The translations under genes and the position numbers were made by a program. Shown here in pieces: positions 6,672 to 14,339 of a DNA stretch of 18,688 bases. The stretch is taken from positions 1 to 18,688 of the forward strand of contig JBKJUK010000087.1 of NCBI GenBank assembly GCA_046590705.1. The letters are read 5' to 3'. The DNA comes from JBKJUK01 sp046590705 (lineage in GTDB: Bacteria > Acidobacteriota > Thermoanaerobaculia > Gp7-AA8). The first letter of the stretch is position 1; each line of letters starts with the position of its first letter. A model generated the notes under the pieces. That model had not been told where the DNA came from. It was given only the letters and a program-made list of their open reading frames with translations, and made no database searches.

Positions 6672-7571
6672 ATGGAATGGCTGAACTACCACCACCTCCT
6701 CTATTTCTGGGTTGTCGCGAAGAAGGGAAGCATCACCGAGGCGAGCAAAGAGCTTCGACTCGCCCATCCCACCATCAGCGCTCAGATTCACCGGCTCGAG
6801 GAGGTCCTTGGCGAGAAACTCTTCGAAAGGAAGGGGCGCCAGTTAGTGCTCACCGAGTTCGGTCGTGTCGCCCTCCGTTACGCCGACGAGATCTTTTCCC
6901 TCGGGCGCGAGTTCATGGACGCGGCCAGGGGACGAGCGGGCGGAAGGCCGACCCGCTTTGTGGTTGGGATCTCCGACACACTCCCGAAATCCGTCGTGTA
7001 CCGAATCCTGGAGCCGGCCTTCCACCTCGAAGAGGAGGTCCGCGTCATCTGTCGCGAGGGGTCTGCGGAAGGGTTCATGGGGGAGTTGGCGATGCATACG
7101 GTCGACGTCGTCCTCTCGGACGCGCCAGCGGGCCCGGCCACCTCAGTCCGGGCCTTCAGTCATCCTCTCGGCGAGTGCGGTACCTCTTTCTTCGCGGCAC
7201 CTGAGATCGCGAAGGCTTGCCGGCGCAAATTTCCTCGCTCGCTCGACGGCGTTCCCTTTCTCCTGCCGGGAGCCAACTCGGCACTCCGCCGAACGCTGGA
7301 GGAGTGGTTCAACTCTCTCGACATACGGCCAAAAGTCATCGCTGAGGTTGACGACGCCGCGCTGGTAAAGATCGCCGGAGAGGCGGGCCTTGGTGTCTTC
7401 GCAGCGCCTGATGTGGTCGCGATGGAAGTTAGGCAGCGCTACAAGGTTCAACTCATTGGACACGCCACCGAGGTCCGACAGCGTTTTTATGCGATCTCGG
7501 TCGAGCGGAAAATCAGGCATCCTGCAGTGGTCGCCATCAGCGAGGCAGCGCGGAAGCACATCTTCACCTGA
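6672..7571 (+). CDS. nhaR: LysR-type transcriptional regulator, NhaR-like
   Basis: This 299-residue protein starts MEWLNYHHLLYFWVVAK, the characteristic opening of the NhaR branch of LysR regulators. The winged helix-turn-helix (about 5-63) includes GSITEASKELRLAHPTISAQIHRLE in two runs, then KLFERKGRQLVLTEFG. The rest is a periplasmic-binding-protein-like effector domain (about 90-299). In E. coli NhaR activates the nhaA Na+/H+ antiporter in response to sodium. Here no antiporter is adjacent; instead the divergent neighbours are baeRF, terC, a PGPGW protein and a sodium-channel homologue, which are likely targets. I use the ATG at 6672, since the TTG at 6657 only adds five residues absent from the family. 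No clear ribosome binding site is seen, so a leaderless or weakly translated mRNA is possible. Confidence 0.88.
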   Translation: MEWLNYHHLLYFWVVAKKGSITEASKELRLAHPTISAQIHRLEEVLGEKLFERKGRQLVLTEFGRVALRYADEIFSLGREFMDAARGRAGGRPTRFVVGISDTLPKSVVYRILEPAFHLEEEVRVICREGSAEGFMGELAMHTVDVVLSDAPAGPATSVRAFSHPLGECGTSFFAAPEIAKACRRKFPRSLDGVPFLLPGANSALRRTLEEWFNSLDIRPKVIAEVDDAALVKIAGEAGLGVFAAPDVVAMEVRQRYKVQLIGHATEVRQRFYAISVERKIRHPAVVAISEAARKHIFT

Positions 7572-7727
7572 GACGGACTCTGCTCCGTCCCGGCTGACCT
7601 CGGCGTGGCGGGCTTCTGCGGCCGGTGCTGAGTCGCGCTTAACTTTCTCTGTCAGGGCAGGGTCAGTAGAGCAAAGGCTTTTCAGATGAGTTCTCAGTTC
7701 TCACTGTGTGCCGGATGCGCGAAAGAC

Positions 7728-7757
7728 TTCGGCTGGAACGACCGGGCATCAGCCGAA
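7728..7757. terminator. Possible terminator hairpin between convergent genes
   Basis: TTCGGCTG (7728-7735) pairs with CAGCCGAA (7750-7757) around a 14-nt loop, overlapping the FIST stop codon. The T-run lies on the wrong side for a classical minus-strand terminator, although GTCTTTC follows the stem there. A second short stem, GACGGA/TCCGTC (7572-7589), directly follows the nhaR-type stop and has no T-run. Neither is a strong intrinsic terminator. Confidence 0.3.
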
Positions 7758-8873
7758 AAAAAGCGCGGTGCAGGTCTGATTCATGTGGCCGATCATGCTC
7801 TCTCCGTAGGTGTGAAAACCGGCGGTCGGAAAGTTCTTGTACAACTCTGCGTACTCGCGGTGAAGGTCGGACTGATCGAGTTCCACGCGGCGATAGACGC
7901 AGTTGAAGATAATCGCCGCACTCACCTTTCCTCCGCACTGCACAGCTGCGTGGTCGAAGGCTTTTCTAGTGGCGTCGATGATCGGGGTCTGCTTCATTAC
8001 TGTGAGCTCCATCCCATTTTCGATAGCACAGAAGAACTGCAGCCCACCGTCAGGCATGGCTCGACTGGGACTGCGTATCCAGGCGTCATTCCCCTCCACC
8101 ATCGCCCATGGATAGCGCATGAACACGTTGAAGTTCAGTTCTTCCTGCGGCACGCCGATCAGGTGAGAGTAGGTGGAGAGGACGGGCTTGTAGTCAATCT
8201 CATAGACCGTGCGCGTGGCTTCGTGGGCGCGCGTGACACGAAATCGATGACCGGTGGATTCGGCGCTGAATGTTTTGGTGACGGCCACCGGAACCAGTAC
8301 CTCCATCAACACCAGTACTGCTCCGCGGCTGGAGGTCTTGCCGTCGAGGAAGATCGCGGTATGTTTGAACTCGAGATCGTCGCCAGCCGAGCCGCCCACG
8401 AAGAGCAACCCCGGTGCGGCGGTACCGAGCGCGTGGTTGACCTCCTCTTCAACCTGGGACAGCCCGTCGATGAGCACGATACCGACGTACTGCCTGGGGT
8501 CCACCGCGCGCACGTCGATCTTCAGATTGGAAGCAAGTTGCTGCACGCCCTTGCGTACGGCGTCGCCCGTGTTCTCTCCGAAGTCGACCAGCACGCCCGC
8601 AGCGCGCTGAACCTTGTCGGCACCAATTGCCACCAGCGCTACGCCCCGCTCCTGCACGGCGCGGTCGCTGATTTCTCCGGCCGTAGTGCATCCTGCTACC
8701 GTACATTGAAAGCGCTCCGCGAGAAGGTGGGAGAGCGTGCTGCCGTCGTATCCGTCTGGAACGAAGAAGACGATGGCGCCGGGACGGTCGTCGATCTGAC
8801 CGGCCAGTTCGTCGAAAGCCTTATGGGGATCCGTCTGCGTTGTCCAGGCACTAAGCGTTTTGGTCGTGTTCAT
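7749..8873 (-). CDS. FIST-domain sensor protein, stand-alone
   Basis: This 374-residue protein is built only of FIST_N (about 30-220) and FIST_C (about 225-370). Recognisable pieces are VAGCTTAGEIS (59-69), GLLFVGGSAGDD (155-166) and the closing AGFHTYGESMIGHMNQTCTALFFG in two parts, matching the family's GF-x-SYGE...N-x-T ending. FIST domains are predicted small-ligand (perhaps amino acid) sensing modules, usually fused to histidine kinases, cyclases or chemoreceptors. Here no output domain is present, so it may act through a partner or bind ligand for the adjacent oxidase operon. It is probably cytosolic, since there is no signal peptide or membrane helix. Two consecutive ATGs exist (8876 and 8873). 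GGAG at 8880-8883 has better spacing (6 nt) to the second, so I chose that one. Confidence 0.85.
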   Translation of the reverse strand: MNTTKTLSAWTTQTDPHKAFDELAGQIDDRPGAIVFFVPDGYDGSTLSHLLAERFQCTVAGCTTAGEISDRAVQERGVALVAIGADKVQRAAGVLVDFGENTGDAVRKGVQQLASNLKIDVRAVDPRQYVGIVLIDGLSQVEEEVNHALGTAAPGLLFVGGSAGDDLEFKHTAIFLDGKTSSRGAVLVLMEVLVPVAVTKTFSAESTGHRFRVTRAHEATRTVYEIDYKPVLSTYSHLIGVPQEELNFNVFMRYPWAMVEGNDAWIRSPSRAMPDGGLQFFCAIENGMELTVMKQTPIIDATRKAFDHAAVQCGGKVSAAIIFNCVYRRVELDQSDLHREYAELYKNFPTAGFHTYGESMIGHMNQTCTALFFG

Positions 8874-9090
8874 CATTGTCTCCGGAAAGCGGATAACCGA
8901 GGTCTTGGAACACACTCAATATCTTCGCCACTATGGTTGAGTCCGACTCCTGATCGGAGTGAATCTCCCTCAGGTTGATGCCGGTGCGCACGAAGACACG
9001 CGTGATGATGATTTCCCTCAGGGTATGATTCGGGATGCAGAACGTCGCAGCATTGCGTGCGGCGGAAAGGGTGCGGATTTCGGAGCTCAC
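8851..9090 (-). CDS. Small hypothetical protein overlapping the FIST gene
   Basis: This frame encodes 79 residues from a GTG start, ending 23 nt inside the FIST gene. Its codons strongly favour G or C in third position. The peptide looks globular (REIIITRVFVRTGINLREI, then a DLGYPLSGDN tail), which argues for a real gene. No family is recognised, and there are no membrane segments or known motifs. The FIST ribosome binding site lies within its last codons, suggesting translational coupling. Weak points are the lack of a ribosome binding site before the GTG and the short length. The true start may be further downstream. Confidence 0.45.
   Translation of the reverse strand: MSSEIRTLSAARNAATFCIPNHTLREIIITRVFVRTGINLREIHSDQESDSTIVAKILSVFQDLGYPLSGDNDEHDQNA
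8880..8883 (-). promoter_or_regulatory. Ribosome binding site of the FIST gene
   Basis: GGAG on the minus strand lies six nucleotides before the ATG at 8871-8873 and three before the ATG at 8874-8876. It decides for the former and is embedded in the coding end of the small upstream ORF. Confidence 0.5.
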
Positions 9091-9249
9091 GCGCAGCCAA
9101 AAGCAGAATGCATGCCGGTGGGGACGTGCGCCGTCTCAAGACGTTTAGCTATCAAAAGTCCGTACGCCAATTCTTCGGCCGGAAGATCAACGCACACAGC
9201 GCCGTGCGAGTGAGAGGCAGGCGAGCCCACTGCAGAAGAATAGGCAGCC

Positions 9250-10056
9250 CTATTCCAGAATTCTTCGTGGTTTCGACAGCTGCATCCGGTCGCGCTCGCC
9301 GAGCAACTGTGCGGCCACGCTGATCGCGATCTCGTGCGGCGCGTTCGTACCGAGCGCCAGACCGATCGGACAATAAAATGCCTGACGTTTCTCGTCATCG
9401 AGTCCGACCTCGGTGACATCCTGACGCAAGCGAACCGCCTTGGCTTCACTTCCGATGACCCCCACGTAGGGGAAGCTGCGAGTCCGGAGAATTTCCAGAA
9501 GAATCGGTTTATCTGTTGTGTGACCCATGGTCATTAGGATCACGAAGGCATCGTCGGGAAGGGTGGCAACCTCGGACGGCATGTCAGTGCACTGTCTGGC
9601 CGTGAGTTTTAGTGACTGAGGGAGCTTCGACAGCCATTCCTCGCGCGCGTCGATGACGGTGATGGCGCAGTTGAGTTCTAGGAGGATCGCGGTGAGCGCT
9701 TGAGCGACGTGGCCGGCGCCGAAGATCACAATGTTCCATGTACCGACATTGAACGCTTCGAAATAGAGTTTGACCGAGCCGCCGCAGGTCATGCCGATGT
9801 CTTTGTTCAGGTTCCACTGTACGAGCGAAGTGTTCTGGCGAAGGTCGGCGTGAAGGATCTTCTGCGCTTCTTCGATTGCCCGGCGTTCCACCTTCCCTCC
9901 GCCGACCGTCCCGTATTCGAGGCCAGCGCTGGTAACGATCATTTTGGCGCCGGCCACACTCGGGATACTTCCGATTCCATCGACGAGAGTGATCGACACG
10001 CAGGGAGTTCCTGCATTGATCAGTTCAAGCAGCCGCTCAAAGAAAGTACGCATCAT
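9250..10056 (-). CDS. xdhC: XdhC family protein, molybdenum cofactor sulfuration/insertion for xanthine dehydrogenase
   Basis: This 268-residue cytosolic protein has the XdhC N-terminal domain (about 1-100), including EYGTVGGGKVERRA (47-60) and the conserved MTCGG (89-93). A Rossmann-like C-terminal domain follows, with IVIFGAGHVAQAL (109-121), VIDAREEW, and YVGVIGSEAKAVRLR. XdhC binds the molybdenum cofactor, helps its sulfuration and hands it to the large subunit of xanthine dehydrogenase. Its position after xdhA-xdhB on the same strand fits that role, although a 384-nt gap with an inverted-repeat element separates it from xdhB. Two adjacent ATGs (10056 and 10053) are possible starts, and only a weak purine-rich stretch lies upstream. 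Confidence 0.93.
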   Translation of the reverse strand: MMRTFFERLLELINAGTPCVSITLVDGIGSIPSVAGAKMIVTSAGLEYGTVGGGKVERRAIEEAQKILHADLRQNTSLVQWNLNKDIGMTCGGSVKLYFEAFNVGTWNIVIFGAGHVAQALTAILLELNCAITVIDAREEWLSKLPQSLKLTARQCTDMPSEVATLPDDAFVILMTMGHTTDKPILLEILRTRSFPYVGVIGSEAKAVRLRQDVTEVGLDDEKRQAFYCPIGLALGTNAPHEIAISVAAQLLGERDRMQLSKPRRILE

Positions 10057-10155
10057 ACCGTTGCCTGAAACTCAGCATGTACTATCGCCGGGGATCCCTC
10101 ACGCCCCACCCATCCGCCCGCTTCTAAGAAACTCATAGGTTTTATGCGGGTTTGC

Positions 10156-10174
10156 GGGCGGAAGAATTCCGCCC
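10156..10174. repeat. Perfect short hairpin
   Basis: GGGCGGAA (10156-10163) and TTCCGCCC (10167-10174) form an 8-bp stem around a 3-nt loop, without a T-run on either strand. It could stabilise or process the xdh transcript between xdhB and xdhC. Confidence 0.5.
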
Positions 10175-10190
10175 CAACGCAGCAGCATCC

Positions 10191-10339
10191 GTCATTCCGA
10201 AGGAGCCCGCCGTACTCGGTATCTAACGCAGAGCGAACTGCGACTGAGGAATCTACGCGAAAGGATCGCGCTCGTAATTCGCAGCGCGGTCCTTGTGCGT
10301 AGATTCCTCGCACCCGCCCATCCCGCCGCTCGGAATGAC
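10191..10339. repeat. Nested inverted repeat with GTCATTCCGA ends
   Basis: Outer arms GTCATTCCGA (10191-10200) and TCGGAATGAC (10330-10339) enclose inner arms GAGGAATCTACGC (10246-10258) and GCGTAGATTCCTC (10297-10309). The inner pairing extends imperfectly to 10272 and 10283 (about 24 of 27 positions), leaving a 10-nt centre. The order GTCATTCCGA then GAGGAATCT on both arms resembles an intergenic repeat seen, from memory, in many bacterial genomes. The left arm carries about 30 extra nucleotides relative to the right one. No transposase is encoded, so it would be a non-autonomous element. Confidence 0.65.
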
Positions 10340-10440
10340 GACTCTCCTGCTGATGCTCCGCAATCCTGTTTCTTTCTCTCAGTTGCCGCGCAGCGCGGTC
10401 AAGGGCTCGGGATGACACGCGGACAGAGCAGGTTGCCATC

Positions 10441-12780
10441 CTAACTTCCAGCCGACAGCGACGCGGAGCGTTCAGGCGCTTTGTATTCTGCAAGCCGCAT
10501 CACGATCTCTTCGTTCGTTGCTGGAAGGTCGAGCTGCGGGATCCGGCCACCGGAAGCGAAAGAGAGTGCGTGCTTGATCGCGGTCCAGACTGAAATTGCC
10601 AGAAGCAGGGGAGGCTCTCCGGCCGCCTTGCTGCCGCGGATATTTACACTGTTGTCAATCTCCACATAGTCGACATTGAAGGTGCGCGGAACGTCCTGAA
10701 TGTTCGGGATCTTGTAGGTGGTCGGTGAGTGAGACCAGAGTTCGCCGCTCGGCGCATAACGAAGACTCTCGGTGGTCACCCATCCCATTCCCTGCACGAA
10801 GGCGCCGGTCATCTGTCCATGATCGATGCCGGGATTGATTGGCCGTCCGATATCCATCAGGACATCGGAGCGCTCGACCACAACTTCTCCTGTAGCGCGA
10901 TCAAGCGAAATCTCCGAGACTGCCCACCCCTGCGTGAAATATCGAAACGGCGATCCCACGCCTGTCACCCAGTCCCACGAGAGACCGGGAGTGGCGTAGA
11001 AGCCACGCGCGCCGAGATCAATCCGCTCGAGGTAGGCGAAACGAATGAGCTCGGGGAAAGTCATCCGCCTTGCTTCCGGCGCACGCCGATCAAAGACCAA
11101 TCCCTCCCTGAACTCCACCGACTCCTCGGAGCGTTCCACACTTTCATCGGCGAGGAAGAAAAAATCTGCGGCACTGGCGACCAGTCGCTCCTTGAGCTGA
11201 CGACAGGCGTCGACGGCAGCACTTCCGTTGAGATCGGCTGCGCTGGATGCGGCCGTGGCCGAGGTGTTGTTGTTCTTTTCCGTGGAAGTGGTCATGACCA
11301 CGACGTGACTGGGATCAATACTGAACTCGTCGGCCACCAGCTGACGGATCTTGGTGTTGACTCCCTGGCCCATCTCCGTCGCTCCGGTGGAGACCTGCAC
11401 CGTTCCATCACCGTAGATGTTCACCAGCGCATTGGCCTGATTCAGAAACTTCGTATTGAAGGAGATTCCGAATTTTACTCCGGTGATGGAGATGCCTTTC
11501 AGATGCGTCTTCGAGGTGCGGTTGAACTCTTCGACCTCGGCGCGTCGATCGACGTACGCCGATCGTTTCATCAGTTCGTCGAAAAGGCGCGGAAGATTGT
11601 TGTGCTCGAAGTGCTGTCTGTACGGTGTGAGCGCACGCTCGCCAGTTCCGTACATGTTGATTCGTCGGATCTGGGCAGCATCGATACCAAGCTTCAACGA
11701 AAGTTCTTCGATGATGTTCTCGATGGTGGCAACGCCCTGCGGGCCGCCGAACCCTCTGAATGCTGTGTTCGGAGGCATATGCGTGCGGCAGACCTTTCCG
11801 ACGATTCGCGCATTTGGCAGGTAGTAGGCGTTGTCGATGTGGGTCATGGCCCGGCCCATGACTGCGGGAGAAAGATCGGCGTACGCGCCACCATCCGAAA
11901 ATAGCTGTACATCGAGCGCAGTGATCAACCCCTCGGCGGTATGACCGACGCGGAAGCGCGACTGGAACGGGTGACGTTTTCCAGTGACCTGCATGTCATC
12001 GTCTTTCGTGTACACGATCCGCGCAGCGCGCCTGGTCTTCTGCGCCACGAGCGCAGCCATCACCGCGGGATGCGTGGCCTGACATTCTTTTCCACCGAAT
12101 CCGCCGCCCATTCGCTTTGTGATCACTACGATTTGATTGAGTTGCAATCCGAGCAGTTCGGAAGTGACATGCTGCACTTCGCTGGGATGCTGCGTCGATG
12201 AATGAATCGTCAGCGTGTCGTTCTCACCTGGATAGACGATGGCAGCCTGCGACTCGAGATAGAAATGGTCCTGACCGTGACTGACGAACACTCCTTCCAG
12301 AACTCCCTCGCTGCCTGCCAGTGCGGAATCGACATCGCCGCAGACGATGCGTCGCTCTTCCCCGATGAAGCAACCCGCGGCAATGGCCTCGTCGATCGTA
12401 AGGATGGGGACGAGTTCTTCCACCTCCAGACGAATGGCGCGCTTCGCGTTGCGAATGCTCTCGCGGCTGGTCGCCGCTATGACCACAATCGGATGACCCA
12501 TGAAAAGGATCTCGTCTTCCGCAAGCAGGGTCTCATCCTGAATGATCGGACCGAAGGTGTTGTGTGCTAGGTCCTTCGCTGTGAAGAGACCGACCACGCC
12601 ATCGACTTTCCACGCATCTGAAAGATCGAGACTCAAAATCTTTCCGTGCGAAACGGGCCCCCAGAAGAATTCGACGATCAGCTCGCCGCGTACCCGCGGG
12701 ATGTCGTCAATGTAGATCGACTGGCCTGTAACGTGACCGGCCGCAGAATCGTGCGGAAGATTCTGACCTACGACGCCCAT
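10441..12780 (-). CDS. xdhB: Xanthine dehydrogenase, molybdopterin-binding large subunit
   Basis: This 779-residue catalytic subunit of a bacterial xanthine dehydrogenase oxidises hypoxanthine and xanthine to uric acid. Visible family motifs are GQDHFYLES (169-177), SSTQHPSE (Gln197, near the Mo oxo ligand), RMGGGFGGKE (223-232), GRAMTHIDNAYYLP (309-322), NTAFRGFGGPQG (338-349) and KAAGEPPLLLA (718-728), whose Glu722 is the catalytic base. Glu232 and Arg310 align with the substrate-binding Glu and Arg of true xanthine dehydrogenases, which aldehyde oxidases lack, so a purine substrate is likely. The length fits the separate large subunit of the Rhodobacter type. The ATG overlaps the end of xdhA by 13 nt, indicating coupling. 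No signal peptide is seen, so it should be cytosolic. Confidence 0.96.
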   Translation of the reverse strand: MGVVGQNLPHDSAAGHVTGQSIYIDDIPRVRGELIVEFFWGPVSHGKILSLDLSDAWKVDGVVGLFTAKDLAHNTFGPIIQDETLLAEDEILFMGHPIVVIAATSRESIRNAKRAIRLEVEELVPILTIDEAIAAGCFIGEERRIVCGDVDSALAGSEGVLEGVFVSHGQDHFYLESQAAIVYPGENDTLTIHSSTQHPSEVQHVTSELLGLQLNQIVVITKRMGGGFGGKECQATHPAVMAALVAQKTRRAARIVYTKDDDMQVTGKRHPFQSRFRVGHTAEGLITALDVQLFSDGGAYADLSPAVMGRAMTHIDNAYYLPNARIVGKVCRTHMPPNTAFRGFGGPQGVATIENIIEELSLKLGIDAAQIRRINMYGTGERALTPYRQHFEHNNLPRLFDELMKRSAYVDRRAEVEEFNRTSKTHLKGISITGVKFGISFNTKFLNQANALVNIYGDGTVQVSTGATEMGQGVNTKIRQLVADEFSIDPSHVVVMTTSTEKNNNTSATAASSAADLNGSAAVDACRQLKERLVASAADFFFLADESVERSEESVEFREGLVFDRRAPEARRMTFPELIRFAYLERIDLGARGFYATPGLSWDWVTGVGSPFRYFTQGWAVSEISLDRATGEVVVERSDVLMDIGRPINPGIDHGQMTGAFVQGMGWVTTESLRYAPSGELWSHSPTTYKIPNIQDVPRTFNVDYVEIDNSVNIRGSKAAGEPPLLLAISVWTAIKHALSFASGGRIPQLDLPATNEEIVMRLAEYKAPERSASLSAGS

Positions 12781-14201
12781 GAATCCCGCCTGTCGCTGGT
12801 GTCGTGGAAAAAGCGCTCGAAGAGGTTGCTGATCAGCTGCAGCCTGAACTCCGCCGAGCCGCGGACGTCGCTGAGAGGAGTGATCTGACTCTTTGCAATC
12901 TCTCCCGCATGCAGCATTGTCTCGAGCGACAACGAGCGGCCCTGCAGAAACTCCTCGACCTGGTGTAGACGAAGCACGGTCGGTCCTACGCCGCCGACGG
13001 CGACGTGAGCCTTGCTGATCGCGTTTTCCGAAATCGAAATCAGGAATGCAGCGGTGACGGTGGAGATGTCGAGGTTCTTTCGCCTGGATACTTTGTATAG
13101 CTTCAAAAGTTCGGCGTCGGGCAGGGGAATCAGGATCTTCGTGATGATCTCGTCTGCCGCCAGATCGAGTTTCTTGTATCCGAGGTAGAACGACTCGAGC
13201 GGAATACGTCGGACACCTGAAGTGCCGGTCAATTCGACCGAGGCTTCCATCACGTAGAGAAACGGGATCGAGTCTGCGATCGGAGAAGCATTGGCCAGAT
13301 TTCCTGCCAGCGTTCCTGCGTTCTTGATCTGCGGCGCGCCGAAGAGCCAGAGAATGTCGAAGAATTCGGGAACACGCTCCCGCATGAATGTTTCGATGCG
13401 CGCAAGCGTCACGGACGCGCCGACGTTCAGCACGGAGCCTTCGAGAGTCATCTGCTGGAGTTCTGCGATCCGTGAAAGATTCATCGACGCCGCGGGGCGG
13501 AGGTGCCGCTTGTTGTGCTGGACTCCGAGATCTGTCGCACCCTGGACGATCACCACGTCCGGATTAGCGGATTTGAATTGGACAGCTTCGTCGAGTGAAT
13601 CGGGGATGACGATCCTTCGTCCGCCGCTTTCGATATCGACCGGCGAAGTGAGATGCTCAGTCAGCGCAGCAGCGATCTGCCGATCTGGATAACGCTCACT
13701 CATCGGCACAAGCGATTTGTGATCGACGCTCATGGCTGCCTGAATGATCGGTGTGTATCCGGTGCACCGACAGAGGTTGCCCGTCAGTGCGTCCTTCACA
13801 TCCTTTTCGGATGGATCCTTCTTCTGCTCAGCAAGTGCGCACATTGCTACGACGAAGCCCGGCGTACAGTATCCGCATTGCGCGCCATGGCAGGCCATCA
13901 TGGCCTTCTGCACAGGATGAAGTGCGCCCTCCGGAGCCAGCCCCTCAACGGTCACGATGTGAGTTCCGTTTGCGTGATAAACGAACTGGATGCAGGAATT
14001 GATGGGAGCGTATCGCAGTGTGTCTCCCTCAGGGCGGCCGACGAGAACTGTGCAAGAGCCGCAGTCTCCTTCTTCGCAGACGATCTTCGTTCCGGTGGCT
14101 CCGGCGTTCTGTCGCAGATACTGCGCGAGTGTCTGAAACGCCTCATGCGCACGAGGGGTCCGCGCCTGGCCGTTGAGATAGAAGAAGATCGAGCCGCTCA
14201 T
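12768..14201 (-). CDS. xdhA: Xanthine dehydrogenase, 2Fe-2S and FAD small subunit
   Basis: This 477-residue electron-transfer subunit runs from the ATG at 14201. The N-terminal plant-ferredoxin-like domain has CEEGDCGSC (Cys42, 47, 50) and Cys70. The second 2Fe-2S domain has HGAQCGYCTPG (Cys109, 112) and NLCRCTGY (Cys144, 146). The FAD domain (about 195-370) contains VIVQGATDLGVQHNK and NAGTLAGNLANASPIADS, and a CO-dehydrogenase-flavoprotein-like C-terminal domain ends the protein. Electrons pass from the Mo centre of XdhB through both clusters to FAD and then NAD+. I prefer the ATG at 14201 over those further upstream because the family starts just before a strand like IFFYLNGQ, and GGAG precedes it, though at a short distance. 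It heads the xdhAB pair, 138 nt after the protease gene on the same strand. Confidence 0.95.
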   Translation of the reverse strand: MSGSIFFYLNGQARTPRAHEAFQTLAQYLRQNAGATGTKIVCEEGDCGSCTVLVGRPEGDTLRYAPINSCIQFVYHANGTHIVTVEGLAPEGALHPVQKAMMACHGAQCGYCTPGFVVAMCALAEQKKDPSEKDVKDALTGNLCRCTGYTPIIQAAMSVDHKSLVPMSERYPDRQIAAALTEHLTSPVDIESGGRRIVIPDSLDEAVQFKSANPDVVIVQGATDLGVQHNKRHLRPAASMNLSRIAELQQMTLEGSVLNVGASVTLARIETFMRERVPEFFDILWLFGAPQIKNAGTLAGNLANASPIADSIPFLYVMEASVELTGTSGVRRIPLESFYLGYKKLDLAADEIITKILIPLPDAELLKLYKVSRRKNLDISTVTAAFLISISENAISKAHVAVGGVGPTVLRLHQVEEFLQGRSLSLETMLHAGEIAKSQITPLSDVRGSAEFRLQLISNLFERFFHDTSDRRDSWAS

Positions 14202-14339
14202 CGTCTCCGGCATGGTATCGCAGGCTCGCCCATCGTTGGCCGCCAAGCGGCAGCCGGATCGCGCACAGGAAGCGCACTACCCGCAGGCTGGGCGATCTCC
14301 ACGCCCCACGACGAAACCCAGCGAGAAATGCGGGTTAAC

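Larger units (their letters stand above)
10057..10440. other. 384-nt gap inside the xdh cluster, filled with palindromic sequence
   Basis: No gene is seen here. The gap holds a compact hairpin (10156-10174), a nested inverted repeat (10191-10339) and a third, diverged copy of its outer motif (CTCGGGATGAC, 10406-10416). It separates xdhB from xdhC, which in most clusters are close together, so it looks like inserted repeat sequence. It may also carry a promoter for xdhC, but none is obvious. Confidence 0.55.

Noticed and set aside
7686..8978. 430-codon plus-strand open frame antisense to the FIST gene
   Set aside because: The FIST domain motifs are clear on the minus strand, and the plus-strand product has no recognisable motif or ribosome binding site.
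10057..10440. Insertion sequence remnant
   Set aside because: Inverted repeats are present but no transposase fragment or target-site duplication is visible, so I list it only as a palindromic repeat.
10729..11904. 391-codon plus-strand open frame antisense to xdhB
   Set aside because: xdhB carries all its active-site motifs through this interval, so the frame is a codon-bias shadow.
14202..14339. Weak stem AACCC/GGGTT between the protease gene and xdhA as a terminator
   Set aside because: Only five base pairs with a long loop and no T-run; not enough to call.
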